From the NCBI GenBank assembly GCA_021234155.1, contig JAJEKV010000015.1, positions 4,400,600-4,464,599 of the forward strand: a DNA stretch of 64,000 nucleotides. The letters run 5' to 3'. Made by a program: the position numbers and the translations under genes. The notes beneath the pieces are model-generated. The model ran no database searches. It was not told the origin of the DNA and was given only the letters and a program-made list of their open reading frames with translations. The DNA comes from Isoetes taiwanensis (Eukaryota; Streptophyta; Lycopodiopsida; Isoetales; Isoetaceae). Below are positions 21,074 to 31,140 of this stretch, piece by piece; within the stretch, counting starts at the first letter, position 1, and every line of letters starts with the position of its first letter.

Positions 21074-22139
21074 TCCTCCATTGATTTTGTTGCACATCAA
21101 ATGCATCATAAGAATCTTCAGTGTCTTGAAGAAAATAAAACCAATTGTGATCTTGGTAGATAAAATTACCGATGGCTTTAGGAATAGTCGTATTCCAGGG
21201 CGGACCTTCTGTACGTTGAAAAAGACCCCATACCATGGAATTGGTATCAAGCATCCACACTTCGACGAGTTTTCTACTGAAGGCAAACATCATGACATGT
21301 CCATTCAACTCGAATATCTTAGGGTAGGTACAATAGTTAGACTTTAGGTGTGGAAGGCGAGATCCAATGGGACTATTATGATCATCCATATCATAGGATT
21401 GTTGAATTAGGTCGATACTTTGCTGGATTATATCATACTTCCAGAGGTAGTAAGGTTGGTAACCATGGCGAGAACCATGATAGATGCAATCAAGGATGTA
21501 TGCATGGAAACCAATCACCACAGCACTAAGCCTGGTAACCCTAAAACGCACGATGCTAAAAAACATTGTCCAGGACTTCAATGTTGTATCACACACATAA
21601 GCTTTCAGATCATGCACAAGTACGACGAACCGACCTTCGTTTGCAGACATGCAGAAGAGGCCGCCCAAATGGTTATCTGACTCAGGAAGTTTATTATAGA
21701 TGCAGAAGGGAAATTTTGGAAGATCAATCCACTTATTCAGCACAGGGTTGCATATAGATAATGCTACATGCTCGCTTCTGTTTAGCCAACACACTAAGCC
21801 CCCTGCAGAGGCCACTGGAACATACCGCCCTGTATGCATCAAATATTTTGGGATGAACAGATGTTTTGGTAGCAGCTTCCATGCGTCTGTGGAGTGATCA
21901 TACACTGTAAATTCCTCAGTTTTAGAATCTGCATGGAACTCAAAAAGCAAGGAAGAGGCGGGTTTGGCTTGGCAAATCTCTTTGTAAGATTTTGTAGTTA
22001 GAATATGGTTCCAGTTGTGGCATACAGTCCTCAGAGAAAAGCCATGGAAGAAGGACAGGCAAGGAAGAACTTTATACAGAAGAAGGTCCGAAGGGAGCTC
22101 ACTCCATATTGCCGGATCCATGTAGAGCGCCATCTCCAA
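21015..22139 (-). CDS. F-box protein, single exon
   Basis: 374 residues, intact from Met to stop, the longest uninterrupted non-transposon frame in the window. Residues 11-52 (IWSELPSDLLLYKVLPCLSF, then the FSLRTVCHNWN segment) match an F-box, the SKP1-binding module of SCF ubiquitin ligases. The rest resembles the beta-rich substrate-recognition part of plant F-box/kelch-type proteins: repeated hydrophobic strands, GGLVCW near 113, CNPVLNKWIDLP near 129, then EVWMLDTNSMVWGLF near 305 and YDAFDVQQNQWRKI near 344. Canonical paired-Gly kelch repeats are weak, so F-box/kelch-like is an inference. Likely role: substrate adaptor for ubiquitination in cytosol or nucleus; substrate unknown. A Met at residue 3 or 7 could also serve as start; the first one is used. 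The C-terminal tail lies in a triplicated DNA repeat, so length may differ between alleles. Confidence 0.82.
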   Translation of the reverse strand: MEMALYMDPAIWSELPSDLLLYKVLPCLSFFHGFSLRTVCHNWNHILTTKSYKEICQAKPASSLLFEFHADSKTEEFTVYDHSTDAWKLLPKHLFIPKYLMHTGRYVPVASAGGLVCWLNRSEHVALSICNPVLNKWIDLPKFPFCIYNKLPESDNHLGGLFCMSANEGRFVVLVHDLKAYVCDTTLKSWTMFFSIVRFRVTRLSAVVIGFHAYILDCIYHGSRHGYQPYYLWKYDIIQQSIDLIQQSYDMDDHNSPIGSRLPHLKSNYCTYPKIFELNGHVMMFAFSRKLVEVWMLDTNSMVWGLFQRTEGPPWNTTIPKAIGNFIYQDHNWFYFLQDTEDSYDAFDVQQNQWRKICKSPSQMHGKRRLFTFR

Positions 22140-23615
22140 TGACTAGAAGATTAAAATTAGGTCTTATGAATGTTTATTAAGGAACTTGCCGGATCCATTT
22201 CCTAAGGGCGCCAGCCATGTCTTATGAATTCGACCCAAAAAGGAAGCGCCTTTTTTAAGTTCAAGAATGCCCAATTTAGAAGCTGAGGAGCTTAGTTTAA
22301 GAATGCCAAATTTAAGTTAGTTCAAGAATGCCCAGTTTTGCTCCCTAGGCAAGGAGACGAGGAATCCTTGAATATCCGAAAAGTAAGGACGAGATTGGAG
22401 AGTAGCCTGGATAATAGCAAAATAAAAAGTTGTCGAACTTGCATGAGTTTCTAAATGGACAGTAGCCGAATATGCTGCTAACTAAGCCTCGCATGCAATC
22501 TGGCAGCGGAAGATGAGAAGTAACTCAATGCCGTTACCCTATTGTAAAACAATCGATGTTTCCAAGTTTTCTTATTTTTATGTTTGATCTGTGAACCAGG
22601 TATGCAGAGTGCAGAGTGCACTGTGCTTTTGATTTCTGCAGCCTTGCCAAAGAGGTAATTTTGTTTTAATCCATATGGTTCGTTTTGCGCACAGCTTATT
22701 GCATTTGCTTACCTTTGCTTGAACGATACTTTCTCTGCATTCGTTAATTCGGGCTAAACTGCATCCACTTGATTGCACTCTTCGAGCTCTGTTCTTCGAG
22801 ATTAACTGCATCCACTTAACTGCATTCTGTAGCTTTCATGCTTGGAACTTGGTTGCAATTGATTTCGCAATGACATTATAGTATGATTAATCCAATTTTG
22901 ATATGCTGCTTGGAGTGCCAATAGACTTTTAGAATGATCATTCCTCATATTTGTAGCATATTGTGAGATTGTGCCACTAATTGCCACGTTATTTGTAGAA
23001 TGTTTGCATGTAGTCCCATAGTGGATATGTCATCAGTTATGTCAGAGAATAGAGATGAGCATGGCCGGGATTAGTAGTTGCAGGCTGCTGCTAGTGTTCC
23101 AAGTGTCCTTTTCAGCATAGTAAATAGTCTGATATATGGTACTGCAGCCCACAGGCTTGTGTTGTAAACGCTATTGTTAGCATGCAGATACATTGTTGGG
23201 CAACAGCGACTCTAAAGCAGATACCAACGAGGTCTTTGTCTTGGCAGATGTTGTTTTGCAACGATCTAGCATGCAGAAGCTTGTGTACTAGAGGTACTGC
23301 AACTATTACCATAGAGAAAGCAGGCTTTTGTGTCTGCATTATACACTATGTTCATCTACTGTTGCACCAAGTCTTAAGATCTATGAACTTAAGGTACTGA
23401 CAAAATTAGGACTTAGTGCTGTTATACATGAAGATAGAGGTGTCTATAGTCATGCTAGCTATAGCTAGAGGAGCCTGTCCCATCTCCCTAGATTTTTTAA
23501 ACAGCATCCAACACTTTTTGTATTGAAAGAAGTAGCCGGTCTCACAGGTTTGCTTAATGATGAGTAAGGAAAGATTATATTGTTTTTTTTGTTGCTTTAC
23601 TAACGGTGTCTGATA
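22140..23615. other. Upstream of F-box gene; no gene recognised
   Basis: The 5' flank of the F-box gene carries short direct repeats: TTGCCGGATCCAT at 22111 and 22188, and AGTTCAAGAATGCCCA at about 22257 and 22320. TATA or initiator elements could not be assigned with confidence. Open frames here are short and unrecognised, and no upstream kinesin exons (P-loop GQTGTGKT) were seen. Confidence 0.4.
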
Positions 23616-23626
23616 TATTTTTCTCA

Positions 23627-23846
23627 GCATATTGATGGTGCATGTGGAAGGAATGGATCTTGCATTGGGATCTATGCTATGTGGTTGTCTTCATTTAGTT
23701 GATATGGCAGGCAGCGAGCGGATTCACAGTGCAAAAGTCTCTGGGGATAGGCTAAGGAAACCCAGCATATTTCAACATTTGGAGATGTTATATCTGCCTT
23801 GGCACAGAGATCTTCATGTATGCCCCTTTTTCTTAATGGCTAAACA
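23627..23846 (+). pseudogene. Kinesin motor exon relic (kinesin-14-like)
   Basis: After a good 3' splice site (TATTTTTCTCAG ending at 23627), the frame reads SILMVHVEGMDLALGS, then GCLHLVDMAGSERIHSA and VSGDRL. This is the switch-II region of the kinesin motor (consensus LVDLAGSER), with the downstream GDRL typical of plant kinesin-14s. Homology then continues one frame over as KETQHIS and GDVISALAQRSS. That implies a single-base loss at about 23753 and an in-frame loss of a few residues where families have INKSLSALG. A stop follows soon after, and the remaining motor (P-loop, switch I, neck) is not found within several kb. A real motor would be about 330 residues. Alternatively it is an exon of a gene with very long introns, but the frameshift argues for a relic. 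Confidence 0.72.
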
Positions 23847-23850
23847 TTGA

Positions 23851-24920
23851 CATCTAAATTTATTAGATGAAACTGGAATAAAGACGACACTTTTGCAACC
23901 ACCAGGATTGTCTTCCAGGTCTCTGAAGAGATGGCCATGACTTAGCACAATGGTTTTCTGCATAGGTTTGGTCTGCATAGGTTTGGTAATGTCACAGCTT
24001 TTACGGATTTTTGTTTGAAAATTCTTTTCTTTTGACTTCTGACTCCCGGTTTCTCCTGCAGGAGCTTGGTATATATATAATAAAATCAGCAGAAGATGAA
24101 GGCTAGTAGATTTTTGCAAAAAATTGATCTTCGGTCCCATTTTGCGTGCATATTATATGCTTATGTTTGCATATATAGAACTACGAAGATAATTTATTGG
24201 GTTCCATAGAGCGAGAAGAAGTTACTAAGTGCGACAAAGATGTCAATCAAATTGCTTCCAACATGAAGATCCTTTACAAGTCCTTGTTTTTCAATTATTA
24301 TCCGTATGTCTTTGCCTACATCTGTTGCTCCTATTTTTCCACAAGCAAAACATAGGTAATGGTAGGAACATGTGGAGAGACAATTTGTAATACCATCTGC
24401 TCAATGCACTTCAGTGTTGCTCTCGCACGCAAGTCCATTTTCTACATAACCTGATAGAAGCGCCTTCCATGACCTGACAGCCCCGGACCTGACAGCCTCG
24501 GCAGCTTGTTAGAATGATAATCGAAGACGGTCCATTCTTTTAATTGCTTTTCAACTTCCAGAGTCAATTGATTGATTTTTTATTTTGTGGGTCAAAGTTT
24601 TCGTGGTATATTTTTGTATACATCTTTTTCTGCGAGGTCTTGCTAATGTTCTAGTCTTAAAAAAGTGAGGTTAACCTTATGTTTTGTCTTTCAAAATTTG
24701 CCAATGTTCAGATTTTTTTAGGTCATGTTGTCCTAAAAAAAAGGATCGAATTGGACTGGGTCCTACTAGTTTTTGAAGAGAAGGATTTTATCTTACACTA
24801 AATCCTTCTCTTAGATAAACATAGAAATTCACCTTTATTAAAATATTAACCAAACAAAAAATTTAAATTACCTTTGCTTTTAAATTTTTGGATCGGACCT
24901 TCTCAGTATTTTTTCCCCTT
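23851..24920. other. Intergenic, no gene recognised
   Basis: AT-rich, with short frames only. A minus frame at 23814-24140 (108 codons) is low-complexity and has no recognisable domain. Short self-repeats are seen, such as TAGGTTTGG twice at 23963-23986 and GACCTGACAGCC twice near 24470-24500. Confidence 0.35.
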
Positions 24921-24945
24921 TGCATATGCCTAAAAGTGCTAACAA

Positions 24946-25370
24946 TTGCAAAAGTATGGAACATCAAAAAAGGTTGGAAAAGGAAAGAATAAAGAAATTG
25001 TTGCAGCTTTGGTTGACAGACAAGCTTCGAGAAGAGAGTATGCTGAATTTAAATTGCATGTTAAAGCAAATTGGCTACACATGAAATTTGAAGAGGAGCT
25101 GCTATTGCATGTAATGAGGTATATGCTAACTCTTTTAGTAATGTGCTGAAATTGATACAGGTTGCGCTTGTTCAATGCGCAAGCAATGCCACCATGTTTA
25201 GTCATCGAACTGCTATAAAAGATAAGTTCGTGAACAGGATGGAAATCAAAATGTTGGATACACGTCTGAATGTTACTATAAATGGCCCTGACGATTGTGG
25301 TGATTTTGACTTAGAGATAGTGTTGAAATTTGGAAAAAGATGTCAAGTCGTCACATATAATCTTATATGA
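24946..25370 (+). pseudogene. hAT / ZNF862-like transposase C-terminus, degenerate
   Basis: Two adjoining frames. The first (24946-25120) reads KEIVAALVDRQASRREYAEF, then KLHVKANWLHMKF. The second (from about 25090) reads ACNEVYANSFSNVLKLIQVA, then LVQCASNATMFSHRTAIKDK and so on to LDTRLNVTINGP and DFDLE. Together they follow the C-terminal half of hAT-derived ZNF862-like proteins: a Lys/Arg-E-F segment, a hydrophobic helix, then the HATC dimerisation signature with SNA, FS, IK.K, NR, LD, and GP followed by DFD. One frameshift lies near 25085-25120 with an in-frame stop at 25087 in the second frame, and the N-terminal BED and catalytic parts are not seen. The acidic/aromatic residue expected before FS (usually ERxFS) is replaced by TMFS. 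Likely a truncated transposon relic; a domesticated gene is less likely given the frameshift. Confidence 0.6.
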
Positions 25371-25463
25371 AATGTTTATGAAAGTTTTTGCTCAATCAAA
25401 ACATTGCATTTTTCTTTATAAGATCTCATTAGGCCAATTGGTCTCTGTGGACGATGAAAACTC

Positions 25464-26333
25464 TATTATTATCTTTGTCATGAACTTTTTGTTTTAAGGA
25501 AATTAAACTTTGTCCTACTAATTTTGTATTGGATTGGACATGTCATACAGAAGACTAGTGCGTTTACTTTCGTGCAGCCTGCACAAATGCCTTTGCCTTC
25601 TTTGATTATTGTAATGCATCTACCATCTTCTTATTGTACATTTTAGCTTCTTTCCTAATCTTACATTACCTATATTCTAAATGTGACCCTTGTAAGCTTG
25701 AATACGAAAGAAGGTTCACATTTAACCCAGATACATACGATGAACATCCCTAATTCCACCAATGGACAACCTCCCTTTACTAGTCTTGAAATTTCAATGG
25801 CTTGTTATTCATACAAGAAGGAAATCTATATTTCCAATCATGTGCTCACTGGCCTTGGAGTTTGCATACAGTATTGCATTTTACTTGTATTAGGAGTGCA
25901 CCACCATTTCTTGATCCTCTATTGACAGTAGCTCATGTACCCACCAAAAAGATACTAGAGAAGCAAACTATAAATTGAAATATCCATCCATAAATGATTT
26001 CAATCTCACATAAGAACCTATACATTTGAATCTGAGGAAGAAAGAAACTTTATCTCATTCATTTCTTGAAGATGAAACAATTGATGCCTATGACATTCTT
26101 CATCTTCTTTGCTCTCATGTTTTTCTCCCACCTTTTTTCTCAAGACAATTTGTTCCTACTATCCTTTTCTTCTTTCTTGGATTGTGATCGATCCTTGTTT
26201 TTTCTTCTATCGCTCAATCTTTGGCTAAATGCCTTGCCATGTTGCAGTTGAAAGCAGTTCTTATCTCCCTTCAAGATACAAAGGCCAATCGTATCCCTAT
26301 TAACATTCTTACATTCCTCCTTAATTAACCTCT
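25464..26333. repeat. 870-bp tandem duplication, copy 1
   Basis: Matches 26334-27189 from TATTATTATCTTTGTCA to TTAATTAACCTCTT. Copy 1 carries an extra stretch of about 110 bases (25575-25684), part of which recurs at about 35982-36022. Copy 2 instead has about 85 extra bases (26415-26500). Confidence 0.85.
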
Positions 26334-27189
26334 TATATTATTATCTTTGTCAGGAACTTTTTGTTTTAAGAAAATTGAACTTTGTCCTACTAATTTTGTA
26401 TTGGATTGGACATGTTCTGCTGAAATTTGAGATGTCCCATTTATCTCAAAACTAAAAAGATTTTTGTTTACCTCATTTTTCATCGAACCTTGCTACTTGT
26501 CATACAGAAGACTAGTGCGTTTACTTTCGTGTCTAAATGGGACCCTTGTAAGCTTGAATACGAAAGAAGGTTCACATTTAACCCAGATACATACTATCAA
26601 CATCTCCAATTCCACCAATGGACAACCTCCCTTTACTAGTCTTGAAATTTCAATGGCTTGTTATTCAAAAGTACAAGAAAGAAATCTATATTTCCAATCA
26701 TGTGCTCACTGGCCTTGGAGTTTGCGTACAATATTGCATTTTACTTGTATTAGGGGTGCACCACCATTTCTTGATCCTCTATTAACAGTAGCTCATGCAC
26801 CCACCAAAAAGATACTAGACAAGCAACCCATAAATGATTTCAATCTCACATAGGAACCTATACATTTGAATCTGAGGAAGAAAGAATCTTTATCTCATTC
26901 ATTTCTTGAAGATGAAACAATTGATGCCTATTAAGTTTTAGCTTTGACATTCTTCAGCTTCTTTGCTCTGATGTATTTCTCCCCGCCTTTTTTCTCAAGA
27001 AAATTTCTTCCTACTATCCTTTTCTTCTTTCTTGGATTGTGGTTGATCCTTATTCTTTCTTCTATCGCTCAATCTTTGGCTAAATGCCTTGCCATGTTGC
27101 AGTTGAAAGCAGTTCTTATCTCCCTTCAAGACACAAAGGCCAATCGTATCCCTATTAACATTCTTACCTTCCTCCTTAATTAACCTCTT
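26334..27189. repeat. 870-bp tandem duplication, copy 2
   Basis: Second copy of 25464-26333. Its right edge continues directly into the gag-like sequence and PBS, so this is the ancestral position and copy 1 the duplicate. Confidence 0.85.
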
Positions 27190-27292
27190 CAAGTAGTTTG
27201 ATGCATGCCCATTCGAGATGAACAATCTAATAATATTCTTCACATTACTGTGGGACTGTAGCAGTCCTAGCAACAGGGCTCCAACAGTTACA

Positions 27293-27478
27293 TCACTGCA
27301 AGAGTTTTATCCATACCTTGAAGCTGTTTTGTTGGTTCTTGATGATGCCAATATATTCTTTCACATAATCACCTTTAATTTCATGGCGAAGACAATTGCA
27401 CACAAGGTTATTTGCATTAACAAATGTTCCTCTAATTGAGCACGCTTCTTCCACAATTGGGATTAAGGTATCATCCAA
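27293..27478 (-). pseudogene. gag-like fragment
   Basis: Reads DDTLIPIVEEACSIRGTFVN, then NNLVCNCLRHEIKGDYVKEY, then a stop after VWIKLLQ. Its position just downstream of the PBS supports gag. Sequence similarity to known gag families is not strong enough to name one. It appears to continue after a frameshift into the frame at 26995-27273, which ends in a basic Lys/Arg/Gln-rich tail as gag linkers often do. Confidence 0.45.
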
Positions 27479-27668
27479 ATGCTTAATGATTTAGTTGTGC
27501 CACTCCTTCTTTTGCTTTCAATCTTGGCATCTTCAAAATTCTGTGTAGCTTCTACTTTGCTTTCACCAGGACTTGTTGGGCGTGGCTCTATTTGCCACCA
27601 TTGTAGTAGACTATCTGCACTTTGTCAAGCCCGTTGGAGTTCTGACCCGAAGCATGTCAAGCTCCGAA

Positions 27669-27683
27669 CCCGCTTTGATACCA
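27669..27683 (-). promoter_or_regulatory. Primer-binding site (initiator Met tRNA)
   Basis: TGGTATCAAAGCGGG on the minus strand, one substitution from the common plant PBS TGGTATCAGAGC. It defines the direction of the decayed Copia-like element. Confidence 0.65.
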
Positions 27684-27690
27684 TGAAAGC

Positions 27691-28841
27691 ATATGCATGT
27701 TACTTACTGGAGAAAAGAGGTATATGAACGAAATATACATGAACATGATCGTTTCTAATAAACAGTTCCTCACTACTAAAAATAATAATACTTCAATTAC
27801 CTCTTCAAAATACCGACATTCTTGAGCTCTTCAAAATAGAAGGAATTTCACTAAAACAAAATTGTGCAACAATTCTATGAAGCTTCTTGTTATTGTGGCG
27901 CTAAACTAAATAGCCTCCTCCCAAACATTACGTTAGAAAATGGACCAGGACATGCAATTTTGTGTGGCTCGGGCCTGGCTCTCCCAGGGCCCTTACCAAG
28001 CAAAATTGCCTACCATGTCAAATAAGTTATAACGTATAGGTCCTCAGAATAGCAGAGTGAATGTGCTGGCATAATGAATTTAGTTGCTTAAACAACACAT
28101 TCCATTGCATTGCTTGTTCCATTGCTACCAACTCTCCAACTTGCTATGAAAATTGTGACTACCAACTCCCTAAAGATAGCCACTTCTTCGCACCCAAGCA
28201 ACTAATCTCTACACCTAAACAACTAACAATCAACTTTGAGAAACAGAAAGATTAAAAATATCAATTTTACAAATGCAAGTACTTTGTCAAATACATTCTG
28301 GAAGTGCTGTCCACAGCGTAGAACTAGCAAATTTCTGAATTGGCATAAATTTAACCCCAAATCTTGCTAACCACCTGCCCCCCCTTTGCATCAGCCCATT
28401 TCCAGATGCTCAACTACCAAAAGGGACAATTGCATGTGCCGGACCAGAATGTTGGGGGCTTACTACTCAAAATTTTTTCATTTGGTCTAATAGTTTCATT
28501 TGCAACCTTCCTTTGCCCATGCCTATGGATATATTTGTCGTATCCTTTGGCGTTTTGCATTCTTCTTGAATATTCATGCCATATTTTTTTTTGTTATTTT
28601 AACTCCTTAATAATGGCAACCCTCTGTGCAATAGCACCTTGTTAGACAACCGTAATTTATAAAATCATCTACAGATCGAATTTTCCCTCAATCATGTTCC
28701 TATTTGTTTCTTGTTCACACAACACTAGACATTTTGGGCATGTGCAGTCATCTGCTAAATTATCCTGCTGGCAGATGAAGGAACTGTTTGTATTTTTTGT
28801 TTTCCCTCTTAGAACAATAAAAAGAAATTATGGCCCCTATC
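27691..28841. other. Probable LTR region then unrecognised sequence
   Basis: The first few hundred bases should be LTR of the minus-strand element by position, but no second copy was found to prove it. Short frames at 28061-28255 and 28364-28645 are unrecognised. Confidence 0.35.
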
Positions 28842-29100
28842 AGACTGTATTTCATCAATTTCCTTATAGATATAGAGCTTTGCTTTACGAGTTTGAAGAT
28901 GTTCTGCTATTCAGGATCTTCCCAACATTTTAACAGGACAACACGCAGGGGCTGATGGATCCTTATATTGATATATGTATGCTATTGATCCCTATTACTT
29001 TCAGATAGATACGAAAAGAGCAAAAACTTGATTTCTATACTTTTTGTACAGATGCACAGAAACAATTTCTTTTTGCTTACGATGGCTAATATGATGGCTA
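28842..29100 (+). repeat. Dispersed repeat, copy 1 (with 36222-36486)
   Basis: Shares TTTCATCAATTTCCTTATAG, then TTTTAACAGGACAACACGCA, TATTGATATATGTATG, AACAATTTCTTT and GCTTACGATGGCTAATATGA with 36222-36486 in the same order and orientation. An interspersed element of unknown class; no coding motif recognised. Confidence 0.8.
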
Positions 29101-30504
29101 ATAGACTCTTGACATGGGCATGACCACAATTCCATAAAAATCAACATACAGCTGGTGTGCAAATTGTGCCCAATGCTGTGTCAAGAAGGCTGAGAATACT
29201 CTAAGCACTGCTAGAATATAGACATTTGGTTAAGCATGTGAATATATATGACACATTGTCGTGCAATCATTATAACATACACTTTTTAGTAGGATCTGAA
29301 TGGTCTATCTTCTTAATCTATGCTTAAATGCACAAGCCTAAAATAATGGCATGTAGAAACATACTCCTAAAATCCATCCTCTTGTCTATGCAAGGACATA
29401 TGATAACAATATATCATGTGTCATGTAGCATCCGATGAAGGTTAAAATTAATTTTCAAAGTCATAATTTTCTTGATGTCAAGAAAAGACCCTATGTAATA
29501 ATACCCAAAAGAGCTAGTAAGGTAACAACATTTTGTCTTAGAACATACCATTATTCAATTTGCCTTATAGAATAGACCACCTTGTTTCAGATATATTCTG
29601 CGATGTTGCTTTCTAAACCTCTATGTTCAGAATATAATAAAATCCTCTCTTTTTTTCCTCGAACTTTCACAAGTTCATGATAATTTGCAATGGTAAATTT
29701 GAACATAGTTCAAGAGGTGCAATGTAATCAAATAGAATAGAAGGGAAGTCTATGTCAAATAGAAGGAATTTTGCCCTCTTATTTGTAACATCTGCTTTCA
29801 CCTCTACCCTCAAGAGTGAAACCATATTTCCATGTTTGGTTCATCCACAAAAGCCATCTTAGAATTATATGTTTCCTATATAGTCAGTAATACATAAAAC
29901 ATGAATGTGCACAGATAATTTATGCATAAATATTGCACTCCCTATAGTAAGCACATTGAAGTTTGCCCTACGAGTCACATCTGTTGAACTTGCTTCTGCA
30001 TGTGCTATTAAAAAAAGTAGTGAAGTGCGTAGCCTGAAAGATCAGGTGTGTTTTCATGGGTACCCGTGATTGTGATTCTTTAAGGCCATGCATCTATTTG
30101 CTTCTATCAAAGGAGAACCTTTCTTTGATTAGCATTCTTTGTTCTTGAATTATTCTCTCAAAATTAATCGATACATGGGTATCATGGGGGTTATTGTAGA
30201 AGTCTTTTTAAGGATGTGGATAAGATAATCTTCATACAATGAACGATTTTTTCACTTTTCATAGTTTGCGTCCGTCAAGGCTATCATGTCAAAAAAAGAC
30301 AATGACATAGGACGACCGAGAAAGGTCGCTACAATGGTTAAAGAACCCAACTCAATTTTAGATACATGCAAGCTTAATTCAGGAAGAAAATTTCCAAAAG
30401 ACCAGTTTGGTACCGCACATCACCTGGTCAAACTAACAGATGTTTGTCGCTTGGTGTTGCTAAGTTGATGCTAAAGCATGTTCTCGTATGATTATAAAGA
30501 CACA
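29101..30504. other. Intergenic; one short unrecognised frame
   Basis: Nothing recognised except a 60-codon plus frame at 30286-30468 (MSKKDNDIGRPRKVATMVKE), which is basic at the N-terminus and ends just before the Helitron terminus. It could be an exon fragment, but no homology is recognised. Confidence 0.3.
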
Positions 30505-30517
30505 CTAGTAAACGTGT

Positions 30518-30534
30518 GCCCGGCGTTGCCGGGC
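30518..30534 (-). terminator. Helitron terminal hairpin
   Basis: A perfect 7-bp stem (GCCCGGC/GCCGGGC) with a 3-base loop, positioned 9 bases before CTAG. In Helitrons this hairpin marks the end of rolling-circle transfer. Confidence 0.75.
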
Positions 30535-30671
30535 TAATGTCCTAGCTTTTGTTTTTACTTGGCTTTTAACGTCCATTTGTGCAACTCCCTGTATTCCGAC
30601 AACGCTATAGGTTGATGCTTGCAAGAATGGACATGGTTTACTTTTGTGATTGTGGTTCATCACTTGCATAT

Positions 30672-30940
30672 TTATGGTGACCTCAACATGGTCCTATATA
30701 TCAAGGAGGCAAGAATCTCCTCCCCAAACAACAACGAACCCGCCAGATAATCTGTCACATGATATCTCATCAAGAGTGTTCTATCAAGTGCTTCATAGAC
30801 ATGTTTATGCATCATTGAGCCTGCATCCCATATAATCATGTTAGCCTTTATTGTCAACTTTACCACTGCTTTGGAATATTGCAAGTTGATGTCTCATCTA
30901 TGTTATTTGGTATCTTGAACCTTAAATCCGTAGTCCATCC
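30672..30940 (-). pseudogene. Helitron Pif1-like helicase fragment
   Basis: Two frames on the minus strand follow the Helitron helicase in order: RFKIPNNIDETSTCNIPKQW (about 30868-30928; consensus SRFKIP, CNI), then after a frameshift MIIWDAGSMMHKHVYEALDR (about 30782-30841), matching the Walker B-like LIIWDEAPMMHKHCFEALDR. A degraded equivalent of FGGK...GGDFRQ follows (FGEE and a YRTML segment). The catalytic Asp-Glu of the IIWDEAP motif reads DAG here, and stops and frameshifts are present, so it is inactive. The P-loop (GTGKT) should lie further right and is not recognisable. Confidence 0.8.
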
Positions 30941-31027
30941 GCCTATGCCAGGTTGAGTTACTGGTTGGCTTGTGCAAGGGTTTTATGCGAGTGTGATATT
31001 TTGCTCGGGCATTGCTCGAACAGTGCT

Positions 31028-31137
31028 CGGGCTAGAAGTGTGAGGGTTTTAACAAAAAGTGCTATTTTGTTTTTGCAATGTTCGGGCTAGAAGTGTGAGG
31101 GTTTTAACAAAAAGTGCTATTTTGTTTTTGCAATGTT
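31028..31137 (+). repeat. 55-bp perfect tandem duplication
   Basis: Two copies beginning CGGGCTAGAAGTGTGAGGG with period 55, at the inner side of the Helitron helicase remnant. Nearby variants (GCTCGGGCATTGCTCGAACA) suggest a decayed longer array. Confidence 0.9.
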
Positions 31138-31140
31138 CTT

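Larger units (their letters stand above)
25464..27690 (-). mobile_element. Decayed Copia-like LTR retrotransposon
   Basis: On the minus strand, a primer-binding site TGGTATCAAAGCGGG (27669-27683) is followed by gag-like frames (27293-27478: DDTLIPIVEEACSIRGTFVN; 26995-27273: a Lys/Arg-rich tail). Then comes a protease-like segment, ILYANSKASEHMIGN (about 26690-26740), resembling the Copia DSGASxHMTG site but with the catalytic Asp-Ser-Gly degraded. The last two parts recur at 25464-26333 through a tandem duplication. LTRs were not delimited; by its position relative to the PBS, one LTR should start at 27684 (TGAAAGCATATG) and extend rightward. No RT or integrase is visible on the left, so the element is truncated. 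Confidence 0.62.
30505..31140 (-). mobile_element. Helitron 3' end with Pif1-type helicase fragment
   Basis: Read on the minus strand, the element ends with the hairpin GCCCGGC-AAC-GCCGGGC (30518-30534), a 9-base spacer and the terminal CTAG (30505-30508), followed by T in the flank. That is the canonical Helitron 3' architecture. Inside it, on the same strand, are helicase remnants (30672-30940). The 5' end (TC) was not located; the right boundary given here is only where repeats near the helicase stop. Rep (HUH) sequence is not seen, so this is a truncated or internally deleted copy. Confidence 0.78.

Noticed and set aside
31028-31137. CRISPR-like repeat
   Set aside because: Only two contiguous identical units with no spacers, in a eukaryotic context.
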